Below, one piece after another: positions 1 to 12,322 of a stretch of 64,000 nt of DNA. Below the pieces are notes generated by a model, which searched no databases, had not been told where the DNA came from, and saw only the letters and a list, made by a program, of their open reading frames with translations. The stretch is taken from contig JAJFPB010000004.1 in NCBI GenBank assembly GCA_020881915.1, positions 4,154,001 to 4,218,000 of the forward strand. Direction: 5' to 3'. The DNA is from Paramyrothecium sp. XJ0827 (lineage: Eukaryota; Ascomycota; Sordariomycetes; Hypocreales; Stachybotryaceae). Every line of letters begins with the position of its first letter. The first letter of the stretch is position 1. The position numbers were made by a program, and so were the translations under genes.

Positions 1-1
1 G

Positions 2-595
2 TCCATCACGGGCATGATCCAAATGGACGAGTGCCCTGTTCCGGAGGCAAACATGTTTCCCGAAGTCGAGGGGCTCAAAGGACCCTTCTCATGCCTCAAC
101 AGTGCACGTTATGGCATCTCCCTTGGCGTCATCGGGGCGCTGGAGGACAGCATAGCGCGCGCCCGAACCTATGCGCTCGAACGAAAGCAGTTCAAGAACA
201 ACCCTCTCGCGCGATACCAGCTGGTGCAGAAGAAGCTGGCCGATGCGGTATCGGACGCGGCATACGGCACACTCGCGTCGATTCAAGTCGGACGGCTCAA
301 GGACGAGGGCAAGGCGACACCAGACATGATCAGCATGGTGAAGCGCCAGAATTGTGACATGGCGCTGCGCAACGCACGCGTGCTGCAGGAGATTTTTGGA
401 GGCAACGCTGTGAGCGACGAATATGGCATCGGCAGACACGTGGCAAATCTGTTTGTTACGCAAACCTACGAGGGCCAAAGTGATATTCACAGTGAGTTTG
501 CTTCCCGTTGGTGACTTGTGGAGGAGGACGCTGACCGCTTTGCAACAGGCCTGATCTTAGGACGGGCAATCACTGGCATCCAGGCGTTTGTATAA
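2..595 (+). CDS. glutaryl-CoA dehydrogenase-like acyl-CoA dehydrogenase, 3' end
   Basis: The window opens inside this gene, so the 5' part is missing. The frame begins at base 2. One intron (492-548, GTGAGT...CAG, 57 nt) splits a Ser codon, and the stop is TAA 593-595. The visible part is the C-terminal helical domain of the acyl-CoA dehydrogenase fold. It contains an arginine-rich YALERKQF segment, the FGGNAVSDEYG stretch and a TYEGQSDIH segment carrying the glutamate that acts as catalytic base in this family. It ends in LILGRAITGIQAF, a tail typical of glutaryl-CoA dehydrogenases, FAD enzymes that convert glutaryl-CoA to crotonyl-CoA in mitochondrial lysine and tryptophan breakdown. Family knowledge suggests a mitochondrial location, but the targeting region is off the window. 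Another acyl-CoA dehydrogenase subfamily is possible but less likely. Confidence 0.85.
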
Positions 596-1718
596 GGTTG
601 TCTCATTCAGTTGTGAGAGTTCCGACCAGGGAGCTGGAAGCCTCCACGATTGCTGATACCATGCACGAGCTGACGTCAAATTCCTGTACAGATATTGTAT
701 ATTGTATATAGCAGTCGAATTCTCGAGCGCTGATGATGTCGTCCGCATGCCTGAGAGAGTACCAACGTTGTGAAGCGCATCCAGACAGGATTAGAACTTC
801 CGGGAAGTCCCCTTCCGCCACCGAGGTATATCGAGAGGAGGCGAATACTCCGGGTTCGCGATGCTTACATACCTAGTGTAATCTTGGCTTATCATGTACC
901 GTAATCTGAATGGGTTTGCCGTGGGATGCCGAAGGTGTATGCAAGATTGGTATAACCAGATATCTACCTACTTAGTGCTGCACAGGCGACAATGGCGTGC
1001 ATCACGGACATGCAGACAGGCTTGCTAATCATGACTCAATGGCCACTTGAATCGCGCGGTGCCTGGGGATACGTTAGGCCGTACCTTGATGGCCGATTTT
1101 TAATGATGAATCAGACGTCGGCGGCCTGCCAATGGCCAGCCAACAAAACTAACCTCGACGGTGACTGGCCCAACCAGCCAGCAGGAGAAGATGCTGGAAG
1201 GCGAAGTGTCCGGCTTAGGCGGACGGGTGGCGGTGAAACTGGGCCGCCTAGAGTGCGTGCCCCTCCCCTCTGTGGCTCAGTCAGGCTCTCGCGTGGCTTG
1301 CCCAGTAGAAAAACCTGACTTTTCGGGCTGCCTTTTGGCTGGGTCCCCCTGCGTTCTGCGTTCTCAAGTCTTCCCTTCAGCTGGGCCAAACCCCCGTGAC
1401 TTTCCTTCCTTCATAGCACGCATACAAAGCGACGACGAAACGCCTGTCACCACCTCACGACTTGCAAACAACACCAACGTCTCCGCCCTGCGTCGGTCGA
1501 TTCTCGAGAGCAACCACGCTCTGATACTGCATCAACGCACGCTTTTCTTCTCTTTTTCTTCGCTCTAGGAGAGTGCCATCTCCCTCTGCGAGTGCGTCAT
1601 TCCCCTTTGCCCCCCGATCATCCGCCAAACCGCTAACCCCCGTCTGCCCCTCAGACAGCGCAAAGCGAGTTTTCGCACCTGATACCCTCTTTCACACAAA
1701 CCCTCTACATACCACACG
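596..1718. other. intergenic spacer and Ubc4-like gene leader
   Basis: This is the tail of the dehydrogenase gene followed by the promoter and leader of the ubiquitin-conjugating enzyme gene. From about 1260 to 1718 the plus strand is rich in C and T, as in many fungal leaders. I see no RNA gene or mobile element. Confidence 0.6.
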
Positions 1719-2657
<939 letters not shown>

Positions 2658-5458
2658 TGTAGCATGTGTAATTTTGGAGTGACGAGGCCCCGGGTGGATT
2701 TCCTCTCGCTTAAGTTCAATGGATGATTACGGTTTCGGGCGAATCATTACTTTCATGTACGGTTGGCGGATACTTCCTGTCATTCGAGATGGCAACGCGG
2801 AAGTCGTTCCTAGTCTAGCGGTCGAGTGCCGACCGGCTAGATCCGGGAGAGGATTTGTTTCCGAGGTCGGGAGTGACGACTAGACAAGCTTAGTAACTAC
2901 TAAAGGGATATTTGATACTGGCTTTCCGTCCACATTTCACTATTGGTCCCGGTCTTGCCTTGACTGCGGACACTATGCTGTGATGTACGATGTGACTTCA
3001 TTTCTGTCTGATGGCATGATGTAAGCTGGGTAGGTTGGTCTCTATAAGAGAAACTCCAAATATATTGGAGCCTTCGCCATGTGCCCGATTGTGGTTCAGA
3101 TTTGGTCTTGGCTGAGATCCGCTGGTAACGATCCTTTGTTCAAATCCGCGGTGCGATCCGCCGGTTGCTATTATTACCAAGTAACCTGGACTCGGGTTGC
3201 TGTAGGAGGCGCAAGCCTATACCGCGGGAATTCTGACTATGTCGTTCGGAGATGGAGCCATCGTGACATTGAAAAATATATCATTGTCAAGTCACCGAGA
3301 TTACTTTCTCGCCGTGCATGTAATAGCGTCCCTCGCTCCAGCACGTAAGCGTGGATTTGCAGCATAATGTAGGCAAGTGATGATGGTTAGTAACCAAAAA
3401 TAGATGCCCAGGCCCCCCGATTGGAGGCGTTGACGGTGCGTGCGGGCCTGTAGGAGCAGACATAAATAAATCTGACTTCCAAAAGCGGCAGCACTCGACG
3501 GTGTCCAATCACAATTGCTTGACGGCAAGTTAGGAATCGGCAGGAAATTCCACAATAGGAACAACGGACGGCGGACGGCGGATTCGTGGATGAGATGCGA
3601 TGCCCAGCACAAGACAAGGCGCTTAGAAGGTTGTGCGGGCACGTGGGTCACGATGCCCAGACCGTACTACGTAGGAACATGTGAAGCACACGTTTGCATG
3701 AAGAAAAGAACGAATGATCTGGCTTTGCTTGGCTTTGCTCTGCCGCATCACTATCCCGGGCCTTCTCCTATCTTTGCCAAGGGCGCTTTTTCCTGCAGAG
3801 AAACGCGGTGGAATGACTCCGTCAAGCCAATGGAAACAGGGAAGAGCGGTTCGGCGAACCACAGAGCTTCCCGCGTACAAATAGACATTTGATTGCAGCA
3901 TCCGTCGGTCCCGGAAAGAACATAAAGTTGGCCACCCAAAAAGGTGGCCTTATTCAGAGAATCCAGGGGGATGACGAGGTTTCCGTTTGTGGGCACCGCT
4001 TGTCATTTAACTGGGTCTGACTGTGCTATTGCTTGAGAAGTGTGGGTGCATGTTACAGGAGCTGTGGCAGACTACCAGGTCCCAGGCCGAGGGCGTCGCA
4101 GCGTGTTTCATGAGCCACGGGCATGCGACAAGGGTCCCGCTCTCTCACGAGCGACCAATGGTGAGCCGGCATGGCTCCCCGCCGTCGCAGCTTGTCATGG
4201 CAGTTGCAGAGTGAACTCGGCGCCATCGACTCGTCAAGGGCGGAGGGCCTGCCTCGTAGCTCGCAGCCGGCTGCTGCATGCCGTGAGCACGGCTGCATCT
4301 GATCTTTTTGACGTAGAGGAATCGCTTGGAAGCACGCTTTCCTCGTGCCGGTCTGGCCTATTCTTTATAGGTTTTCGCATGTTCCGGTTCCCTTTTGCTT
4401 CGCCGGAAATTTGTGCTGATGCGATTGGCTCGTCGCTGAGGCTCGAACTGAAGCTCATGCTTGGCCCAGACACGGCGTTTGGGGATGCGCGGTTGCGTGT
4501 GTCATTGGTGGAGGGGCATCGTACGGTGCCTGACTGGGCCTTTTCGTAGATGGAGGAAAGGGAAGGCGCCTCTGTCAGGGACTTAATCAGGGACTTGGCC
4601 GAGGCGCACTTTCCCACGCATGGCTGATGCCGCAGATGTACCCTGCCCCTTGACAGATCTATTTTCCCATACATTACATTACCTACAGTACCGTATACCG
4701 ACCCTCTTCCCACACTCACCCTTTTTCACACGCATCCCACGATATCACCGCTCCCGCGCCCCTCCTGTCCACCCCTGTTTGCCCTCGTGCTGGCGGAGAG
4801 GTGCCAGCATACATTTTTCCCCTCGAGAAATCGGACCACTTTGTTACTCATGAGCTGGTATGGTTTCACCCCTCGAAATCACCGTATGTTTCCTTGCCCA
4901 TCATCCGCCCCCCCTGTCCCTGTTCCAAGACTCTAGCGTCGTTGTCAGCCTTCTGCCACACACTAAACCCTCCCCTACCCCCCCAGCCCAGCCCAGGCGA
5001 CTCCCGTGCCTGGACTCTGATCCTTTCCCCTTCGTTCTTCTACCTCCGTTCGCCTTGTCTCCTTTGGCATCGATTTGCTGCTTTGTTTGCATGGACTTGC
5101 TAACGCCCAGCAACAACAGCTCTTGACCTGTTCTAATCGCGCCGTTTGGTGCAGCTTTTCTATTCTTCTGTCCTTTCCTTCAACATCCCTATTACACTTT
5201 CAGCAGGCTCTGAATTGACATCCCGCACGGGACTGTAATATACACGACACCTTTCAGCGGATTGCATCGCGGTCGCCCTCGAACAATCGGAACGAAACCA
5301 GAGTCACTCTTGTTTAGCAGGAGTTGACGCGGGAGGACCCAGCAAGGGAAGGCATACAGTCTGGCTACTGGTCGCTACCATCTGCATCGAATCCACACGA
5401 ATTTGCCGAACGCGAACAACAGCGGACGACGCCGACGAGGCCCGCGACACCTGCCACC
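2658..5458. other. 2.8-kb intergenic region, noxB promoter and leader
   Basis: No gene is supported up to about 4600; the open frames there are short or overlap on both strands without recognisable motifs. From about 4640 to 5450 the plus strand is strongly pyrimidine-rich, which I read as the promoter and 5' leader of the oxidase gene. A short upstream ORF (ATG 5091 to TGA 5126, 11 codons) would lie in the leader if transcription starts far enough upstream. Confidence 0.55.
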
Positions 5459-7291
5459 ATGGGTGACTATTACGAGTCAGAGAAGCAGTCCGAGCGGTCG
5501 AGATGGACGCCCTTGACGCGGATGTTGCTCTCTGGTCAGATGACACAAGAGAAGCAACAGGAATTGTCAACGAGGGAAAAGTTTGACAGATGGATGATCA
5601 ACGAAGGTTACCGACGAGTGTACGTGGTTGCCATGTCGCGGAGTCGAAGAATAGGGAGCGGTAGCTAACATTTGGCAGTTTCGTCTTCGTCTTCATGCTT
5701 GCGCATGCGCTAATCTTCTCGCTTGCCTGCGTCCATTACGGTCTGAAAGACTCGCTGCAAAGCTCTCGAGACACCTTCGGATTCACCTTCACTGTTGCGC
5801 GAGCGGCAGCTCTTGTCCTGCACGTTGATGTCGGCATCATCCTGTTCCCAGTCTGCCGCACCCTCATTTCGCTGCTTCGACAGACACCCCTGAACGGCAT
5901 CATCCAATTCGACAAGAACATCACCTTCCACATTACGACTGCCTGGTCCATTGTCTTCTTCTCATGGGTTCACACAATTGCCCACTGGAACAACTTTGCC
6001 CAGGTCGCCGCGAAGAACAAGCTCGGTTTCTATGGCTGGCTCCTGGCCAACCTGACGTCCGGCCCCGGCTGGACCGGCTACGTGATGCTGATTGCGCTGA
6101 TGGGAATGGTCTTGACCTCTATCGAGAAGCCCCGCCGTGCCAACTACGAGCGGTTCTGGTACACCCACCACATGTTCATCATTTTCTTCTTCTTTTGGGC
6201 CATTCACGGTGCCTTCTGCATGATTCAGCCCGATGTTGCGCCCTTCTGCACCAGCATTGGCACATCCGCCATCGGTGTTTTCTGGCAATACTGGATGTAC
6301 GGAGGTTTCTGCTATCTGGCTGAGCGTATCGCTCGCGAGGTGCGCGGACGCCACAAGACGTACATCTCGAAGGTTGTTCAGCATCCTAGCAATGTGTGCG
6401 AGATTCAAATCAAGAAGGAGAACACCAAGACGAAGGCCGGCCAGTACATCTTCTTTTGCTGCCCTGCTGTCTCGCTCTGGCAGTACCACCCCTTCACCTT
6501 GACCAGTGCGCCGGAGGAGGATTACATCTCCATCCACATGCGTGTTGTTGGAGACTTTACCACTGCTGTCTCGACGGCTCTGGGTTGCGAGTTTGGCAAG
6601 AAGGGAGGCGACAAGGACGCCAGCAAGGTCGTGGGTGTCAATGGAGATGGCGGTGACGGTGTGGACCCCGCTCTGCGCCGAGTGCTCCCGCGTGTGTACA
6701 TTGACGGACCCTTCGGCTCGGCTTCCGAGGACGTCTTCAAGTATGAGATCTCGATCCTTGTCGGTGCTGGTATTGGTGTGACGCCCTTCGCCTCGATTCT
6801 CAAGTCTATCTGGTACAGGATGAATTACCCGCAGAAGAAGACTCGTCTGTCCAAGGTCTACTTCTTCTGGATTTGCCGAGACTTTGGCTCTTTTGAGTGG
6901 TTCCGCTCGCTGCTTCTGGCGGTCGAGGCTCAGGACGTCGAGAACCGTATCGAGATCCACACGTACCTGACGGCCAAGATCAAGGCTGACGACGCAACCA
7001 ACATCATGATCAACGACGCCAACGCCGACAAGGACACCATCACAGGCTTGAGGAGCCCGACCAACTTTGGCCGTCCCAACTGGGACATGATCTTTAGGGG
7101 AATCAGGAAACTGCATTCCCCGGCCGAGGCGGGAGTGTTCTTCTGCGGTCCGAAGGGACTGGGAAGCGCACTGCACGTCTACTGCAACAAGTACACCGAG
7201 CCTGGGTAAGTCAAGCACTTGGTTTCTCCAGTGACTATATGCTAACAAATGTCATAGATTCTCGTTCGTCTGGGGCAAAGAGAACTTCTAA
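5459..7291 (+). CDS. noxB: NADPH oxidase, NoxB/Nox2 class
   Basis: Three exons (5459-5619, 5679-7205, 7258-7291) give a 573-residue flavocytochrome of the gp91phox family. It transfers electrons from NADPH through FAD and two haems to oxygen, making superoxide across a membrane. A ferric-reductase-like transmembrane domain carries the haem histidines: FHITT at about 138, VHTIAH at 152-156, YTHHM at 217-218 and AIHG at 230. An FAD segment WQYHPFTLTSAP and an NADPH site GAGIGVTPFASI follow, and the protein ends FVWGKENF. About 50 residues precede the first membrane helix; a longer N-terminus is the usual mark of fungal NoxB versus NoxA, which is why I choose NoxB. The start ATG has context CACCATGG and no in-frame ATG precedes it. 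Intron 1 uses GTACGT at 5620; a GTGTAC two bases upstream would break the frame. In other fungi NoxB works with NoxR and Rac in spore germination and penetration. Confidence 0.9.
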
Positions 7292-8481
7292 ACGGATGCC
7301 TGCACGAGATTTCCGGTGGCTGAGAGGCTACACGACGATGATTTTGTTACCTTTTTGCATATTCCAACTAGACTAGCGCTTATATTCCCATCATTTACTC
7401 CAATGTTTTGACACCTTCTTTCACTCGTTACCACATCTTTTAAATTTGAGCACATTCACACCAACCAGATCAAGCACCGAGACCCTTCTAGCTTGACGCT
7501 GCCACCGCATAGACCTGTTTTGCACCTTATTTCTCGTCTTTGTTATTTGTGGAGGCGGGGTTGATGTATGTGCGCCGGCCGCGCCCACGACGCCCGCAGA
7601 AAATAGGAGGAGAGGGGAAGTTGGTCTGGAGACATGTCGCCTGCATGGTAAAAAGAGGAGAGAGTCTTGGGCGGAAGCATTGTAATTAGTCGAACACGGC
7701 AAACGCTTGTGAAGTCAGGACCAGTGGTATTGGATCCTGCCTGCAACACTCTACGCATTATGTAGAAAAAGAAGGAGTAGAATTGTATCTGACCAGGATT
7801 TCTTGGTGCTGGGAAAGCCGCGATGCCTCACATCCTCGTGACTTTGCAGTGCTATGCATGTGTGCGATGATGTTCTAGTAGGATAGGAGGGGGCACAGCT
7901 GGTTGAGGACGGTTGTATTGTCTCTCGACGACAGCTCGCCGTATGCAGAAAGATGCAACTAATACACGGGGGACTCTGAGACAATTTCTGGTATGGAAGA
8001 GGAAACTGCTTACCCGTGGTCCTTTCAGTGTTACGATCACGATCTGGACAAATGGTAAAAATGAAGAGGAAACTAGACCATTGCTTGTATTGCGGAACTG
8101 GGCGGTATTAGGCTAAGGTACTGTAGGGACAACTGGCCGAATCTTGAAAGTCCCGGAATCTTGAGTTGCCCTAGGTTGAATTAAGGTTGCAGCCATATCC
8201 AAGAAGGTTATGGCAACCAACTCGGCGTCAACAAGCGCAGGGGATTAAGGATGGCGTGACTCGTGGTTCTATCAATGGCCCCTGGGCGCAGAAGGCCTCG
8301 AACCACGGTATGCCGGACAGGTGGATGCATATACGGCAGAGGGGTCGTGCAGGGCTGAAAGGTGCTCTCGTGAGGGAAAGGGGCAGGACGACTACTTGCA
8401 GTGTGGTGTCTCACGAGAAGGCGTGATAAGACAAAGAAAACGAAGCACACGGGCTTGGGAAGATGCTCGTGATAGTGGGTG

Positions 8482-8505
8482 ACTGGGTAACTGGGTAACT
8501 GGGTA
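8482..8505. repeat. octamer microsatellite (ACTGGGTA)x3
   Basis: Three perfect tandem copies of ACTGGGTA end in a run of G. The repeat lies in non-coding spacer. Confidence 0.9.
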
Positions 8506-8790
8506 GGGGGAGACGCGAGGTGCTGAATGATGGTTTGTGGATCATTTCTCTGGTCGTATCTACTGTAGTCCATCAGGTGCCCGACACGAAAGGGGAGGCA
8601 AGCCAAGCCAAGCCACGGCGAGGGGCTGAGCAGTGGCTTGACGAGCAGGACTGCTTAGGATTGCGACGAATCGACGATGAAATAGAGTTGGATGTCGATC
8701 GAGGCCTAAGAACGGGTTGACAAAAGCAGGAAAACGGCAAGGCCAGCGAGCATGCGAGAGCGTTTGTATTGGACGGCTTCTTCGCATGGG

Positions 8791-8820
8791 AGTGGAGGGG
8801 AGTGGAGGGCAGTGGAGGGG
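8791..8820. repeat. 10-mer tandem repeat AGTGGAGGGG x3
   Basis: Three near-perfect copies of a G-rich decamer are visible, the second with one G-to-C change. Non-coding. Confidence 0.8.
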
Positions 8821-8898
8821 GGAATGGAGTGGCACGTCACCCTAGGTCTGCGCCTCGGTGGGCGATTCGTTGTTTACCATCCTTCGCCTTCCACATTG

Positions 8899-8940
8899 CC
8901 TTGCCTTGTCTTGCCTTGCCTTACCTTTACCTTACCTTAC
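8899..8940. repeat. CCTTG/CCTTA pentamer array
   Basis: A pyrimidine-rich run of imperfect pentamers shifts from CCTTG to CCTTA along its length. Non-coding. Confidence 0.8.
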
Positions 8941-9512
8941 CGTGAATTGCGGTACCTTTTACCAGGTTGCTCTCTTCTCTTCTTTTTCTCTTCCTTTTCT
9001 GCTTCTTTTCCTTCTGGCTGGGGATTCGACGCTCGTCCGGGTTTGGCGTGGGTACCTGGTAGCGGCAGGCAGCGGAGACGCGGTCCTGGCAGTAATCCGC
9101 GTGACGAAAGTTGGGGTACATGGGGACCCAGGGCCGGCTGGGTGGTTTGCTCGCCTTACGTCAGGGCGATCCGAGGTAGCATCATGCAAGACACCCCTGG
9201 ACGGCCGCTGGCCGTTTGAATTGGAGGGGAGGGGAAAAGGGCAGGGGAGAAACACATCATGCCATGAGAGACAAAGAAGCGGAGATTGTCAATGCGCACG
9301 TTTGGGTGCCCCCATAATGGACTTGCGGGAGGTTGATTTGTGATTGCCATCGCGATGAAATGCTACCTCTGTAGAAAAAACAACAACACCCCAGCAGCCG
9401 AGTTCTGCTGTAGGAGAGGACGAAATAAAAATTGGTTAGAGTGCACCAAGACACTAACTACCTTACAACCTAGGTTGGCGAGTTGCAGGCCACGCATTAC
9501 GTTACCATCCAT

Positions 9513-9532
9513 CCAGCCAGCCAGCCAGCCAG
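9513..9532. repeat. (CCAG)x5 microsatellite
   Basis: Five perfect tandem CCAG units in non-coding spacer. Confidence 0.9.
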
Positions 9533-9992
9533 GGCAGCCCGCTTTGCCGAGGGCCAGTGCACAGCTCGTGTTGCACCGCGTCACCTCCCCCCCCAGAAGG
9601 GGACGGACAAGGGTCCTCTACGCTCCTTGAAGGAGATCTTTCCCTTTTCCTTTGCCGCCTTTTCGTGTTTTCCTGTTGCTTTCGCAAAGAGGCCCTCCCC
9701 CCCCGGCGGCAAGCTGCCAGTGAATGGGCTCATAGGACATCCAGACCGTAACTCCGTTTGGGTTGTGTGTGAGAGGGTGTGTGTTACGTGTTCTTGATTT
9801 TTGATTTCCTGCGGAGAGGGGAACGTTACGTGTAATACCGTATGGTCTTTCTTATCGGGTTGCTTAACTGCGTACTGTACCTAAAAAGAGAGGAAAAAGA
9901 CGTCGACTACTTGCTTTACCGGTTCTTCTTCTTTTCCTTCGCCTGCTGTCCATCGCCGTCATCCCTCTTCCCTCGTTGCAAATTGGCCCAGA

Positions 9993-10006
9993 CCCCCCCC
10001 CCCCCC
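9993..10006. repeat. poly-C run of 14
   Basis: A homopolymer of 14 C. Its exact length may be a sequencing or assembly artefact. Confidence 0.85.
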
Positions 10007-10894
10007 GATCCGTTCATGTGGAACTGCATGGTCTCGGATGCCACGGTACTGAACACTACGCATCACCGACCAGCAAGTGCTTCGGAGAGCTGCTTGGGGC
10101 CGAAGAAGGGGCACTAGCTTGTTGCCAATTTCCCTTCCTCTACCTTAATTCCCATATTTTTTCTTTTTCTTCTTCTGGCCCTGCCGAAGAAAAAGCTTCT
10201 ATTGCCCTTGGGGTCGCACGGTACCTTGCCAGAGGAACAGCCCCATTTCAGCTGTTGCGCTACGACCAAGTAGCCGGACCGTAAACATTGGCATCGCCGC
10301 TAATGAACAGCGAGAGGGAAATAAAGAACACCGCTCAAGCCCGCCAAAGACATTAATCCTTGTTGCCCACCTGGGTGACCTTTTTCAGTATTCTGTCTAG
10401 TTTGGTGTTAGCTTCGTCCTGGGTCCTCGTGGTTCCGAGCGCTCCAGCAGGCAGTGCAATCCCAATTCTAATCCCAACCCACCCATCCCATCCGTATTCC
10501 ATCGTGGGGCCCGTTGCCCATTTTCGCGGTGGGCACGTTTCCCTGCAGGGCCCTCTTAGCCCACTCCCCGGCAATCCTCCCTTCTCTCATCCTCGACTCT
10601 CATTTCACACTCGCTTTCACCTTCACTTCACGTCAACCACTTCACGCTTCGTGTTTCGGCCGTTCTGCCTCCAGCCAGAGTCACGCGGGACATCGACCCT
10701 TTTTCGGTTCCCCCGCGACTCCCGACCCGAGCACCGTCCTTCTTACTCTCGCTTAGCCCAAGGCCAAGACCCTTGTCCGTCGGGCCTTTTTCCTCGTCGA
10801 ACCCTCCACCCACGCTCGACATTTAATCGTCATCCCTCCAAAGCATCGGCTTGTTCGAACTTCCCATCGCTTGATCTGACCCCATCTCTTCGCC

Positions 10895-12322
10895 ATGCGG
10901 CTGCCGTGGGCTCTCCTGCTGGGCGTCGTTGTCGGCGCCCAGGCGCAACAGCTTGTGGAGCGTCAAAATGATGAATCCAGTCAACCGCCCTCCGATGCAA
11001 CCAGCTCGGCCCCTCCGCCGGCATCCTCCTCCAGCGAACCCCCCCCGGCCTCGACGTCTTCCGGCGGCGGCGATGACGACAACGACGATGTAGACACGAC
11101 CGTCTTCGCAACCGTCACCGTGACAAACAATGACGTCGAGACCGTGAGCAGCGTCACGACCGTCTTCACCACCAGCACCAGCACTGTTGTCGTCACCGTC
11201 ACCGAGTTCGAGACCAGCACGGTCACCGGGAACGAAGAGACGTCCACCACCACCGTCATCGAGACCAGCACGCACTGGGTCAACAGGAGAGCCATCGATA
11301 TCGCACCCCGGACCTTGGATGCCGAGTACGATTTTGTTGCTGCTCCGGTTCCGTATACCACTATCCCCGAGAACTGGGCCGCTGTCGCCCACCCCGCGCA
11401 GGACCCCCATGGACTGGCCAAGCGGGCCACCATTACCCAGGCCACCACTATCACCGTCGATGGCGATGGCGATGCCACCACTGTCTTCAGCACCCTTCGC
11501 CGTCAGGTCATCACCACCGTGGAGTCCTCCACGACCTCGGTCAGTGTCATTACGTCGACGGTGCAGGCTAATGCCCGGACCACCGTCACCACCACGAGCA
11601 CCTTGGTCGTCACATCCACCTCTGTGAGCTCCGGCGGTATTAGGACCACCGACGGAGACCCGCAATCCACTGGTGGTGCCAACCCGGACGACAATAACGG
11701 CAACAGCGGCAGCAGCGATGGCGGTTTGTCGACTGGCGCCAAGGCTGGCATTGGCGCCGGTGTTGGTGTTGCCGGATTGCTCATCATCGGAGCCCTCATC
11801 TGGTTCTGCCTCAAGCGTCGCCGCACCGCCAAGGCTGAGCATGATGACCTGATCGGTGCGTCCGAGGTGCCCGTCGGTGGCCCGGTCGGCAGCGGACACA
11901 CCCCGGCCACCACGGCCCACCACAGCGCGGCTGCCGCCTTCCTGGCCCCCGGCCGCAGCTCGACCAAGCCTTCCCACAGTGCCGAGGGCTACCGTGGAAC
12001 CGCCATGGGCGATGGCCGTACCGGATTTGCCAAGCCCGCGCCCTACGGATCTGCCTACGCCGGAGCGGTAAGCCCAGCCTCGGCATACTCACAGCCGACC
12101 GAGTACTCGCAGCAGCCCACCGATCGCAGCAGCACCCTGGTCAGCCATAGCCCGGACGGGCTGCCGGAGCACCCCACGCCGCAGTCGGCCGCCGCCGAGA
12201 TGGACCAGGGTGGCCACGCGGGCAGGTGGCACGAAGCCAACGCGGCCGAGATCGACAGCAGGCCGGCCGTGTCGCATCAGAACGGGCCAGTGTATGAGAT
12301 GCCTAGCCAATCGTACCGATGA
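10895..12322 (+). CDS. mucin-like single-pass membrane surface protein
   Basis: A 475-residue intronless gene. It begins with a signal peptide (MRLPWALLLGVVVGAQA). The extracellular part, to about residue 280, is dominated by Thr, Ser and Val in short runs such as TTVFATVTVT, a typical O-glycosylated stalk. One transmembrane segment (about 286-308, GAGVGVAGLLIIGALIW) ends in a CLKRRRT stop-transfer motif. The cytoplasmic tail of about 160 residues is rich in Ser, Pro and Tyr and ends PVYEMPSQSYR; similar PxYEMP ends are common in fungal membrane proteins of this layout. The architecture resembles Mid2/Wsc-type cell-wall stress sensors, but I see no WSC cysteine domain, so a sensor role is only an inference. 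A dibasic-rich pair near residues 130-175 (NRRA, AKRA) might be a Kex2-type processing site. Confidence 0.8.
   Translation: MRLPWALLLGVVVGAQAQQLVERQNDESSQPPSDATSSAPPPASSSSEPPPASTSSGGGDDDNDDVDTTVFATVTVTNNDVETVSSVTTVFTTSTSTVVVTVTEFETSTVTGNEETSTTTVIETSTHWVNRRAIDIAPRTLDAEYDFVAAPVPYTTIPENWAAVAHPAQDPHGLAKRATITQATTITVDGDGDATTVFSTLRRQVITTVESSTTSVSVITSTVQANARTTVTTTSTLVVTSTSVSSGGIRTTDGDPQSTGGANPDDNNGNSGSSDGGLSTGAKAGIGAGVGVAGLLIIGALIWFCLKRRRTAKAEHDDLIGASEVPVGGPVGSGHTPATTAHHSAAAAFLAPGRSSTKPSHSAEGYRGTAMGDGRTGFAKPAPYGSAYAGAVSPASAYSQPTEYSQQPTDRSSTLVSHSPDGLPEHPTPQSAAAEMDQGGHAGRWHEANAAEIDSRPAVSHQNGPVYEMPSQSYR

Larger units (their letters stand above)
7292..10894. other. 3.6-kb gene-poor spacer with simple repeats
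   Basis: I find no supported gene. The stretch carries several simple repeats, annotated separately. The last 350 bases before 10895 are CT-rich and are probably the leader of the mucin-like gene. Confidence 0.55.

Noticed and set aside
3130..3165. B-box-like GTTCAAATCC that might mark a tRNA gene
   Set aside because: No matching A box or acceptor-stem pairing in the expected distance.
4040..4719. Overlapping 169- and 161-codon frames on opposite strands upstream of noxB
   Set aside because: Neither shows motifs, and they occupy the same DNA; most likely chance frames.
5962..7248. 428-codon open frame antisense to noxB
   Set aside because: It mirrors the strongly biased codon use of the sense gene, has no recognisable domain, and the sense gene is certain.
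10823..11977. 384-codon open frame antisense to the mucin-like gene
   Set aside because: Gly/Asp-rich shadow of the Thr/Ser/Val codons on the sense strand; no independent support.
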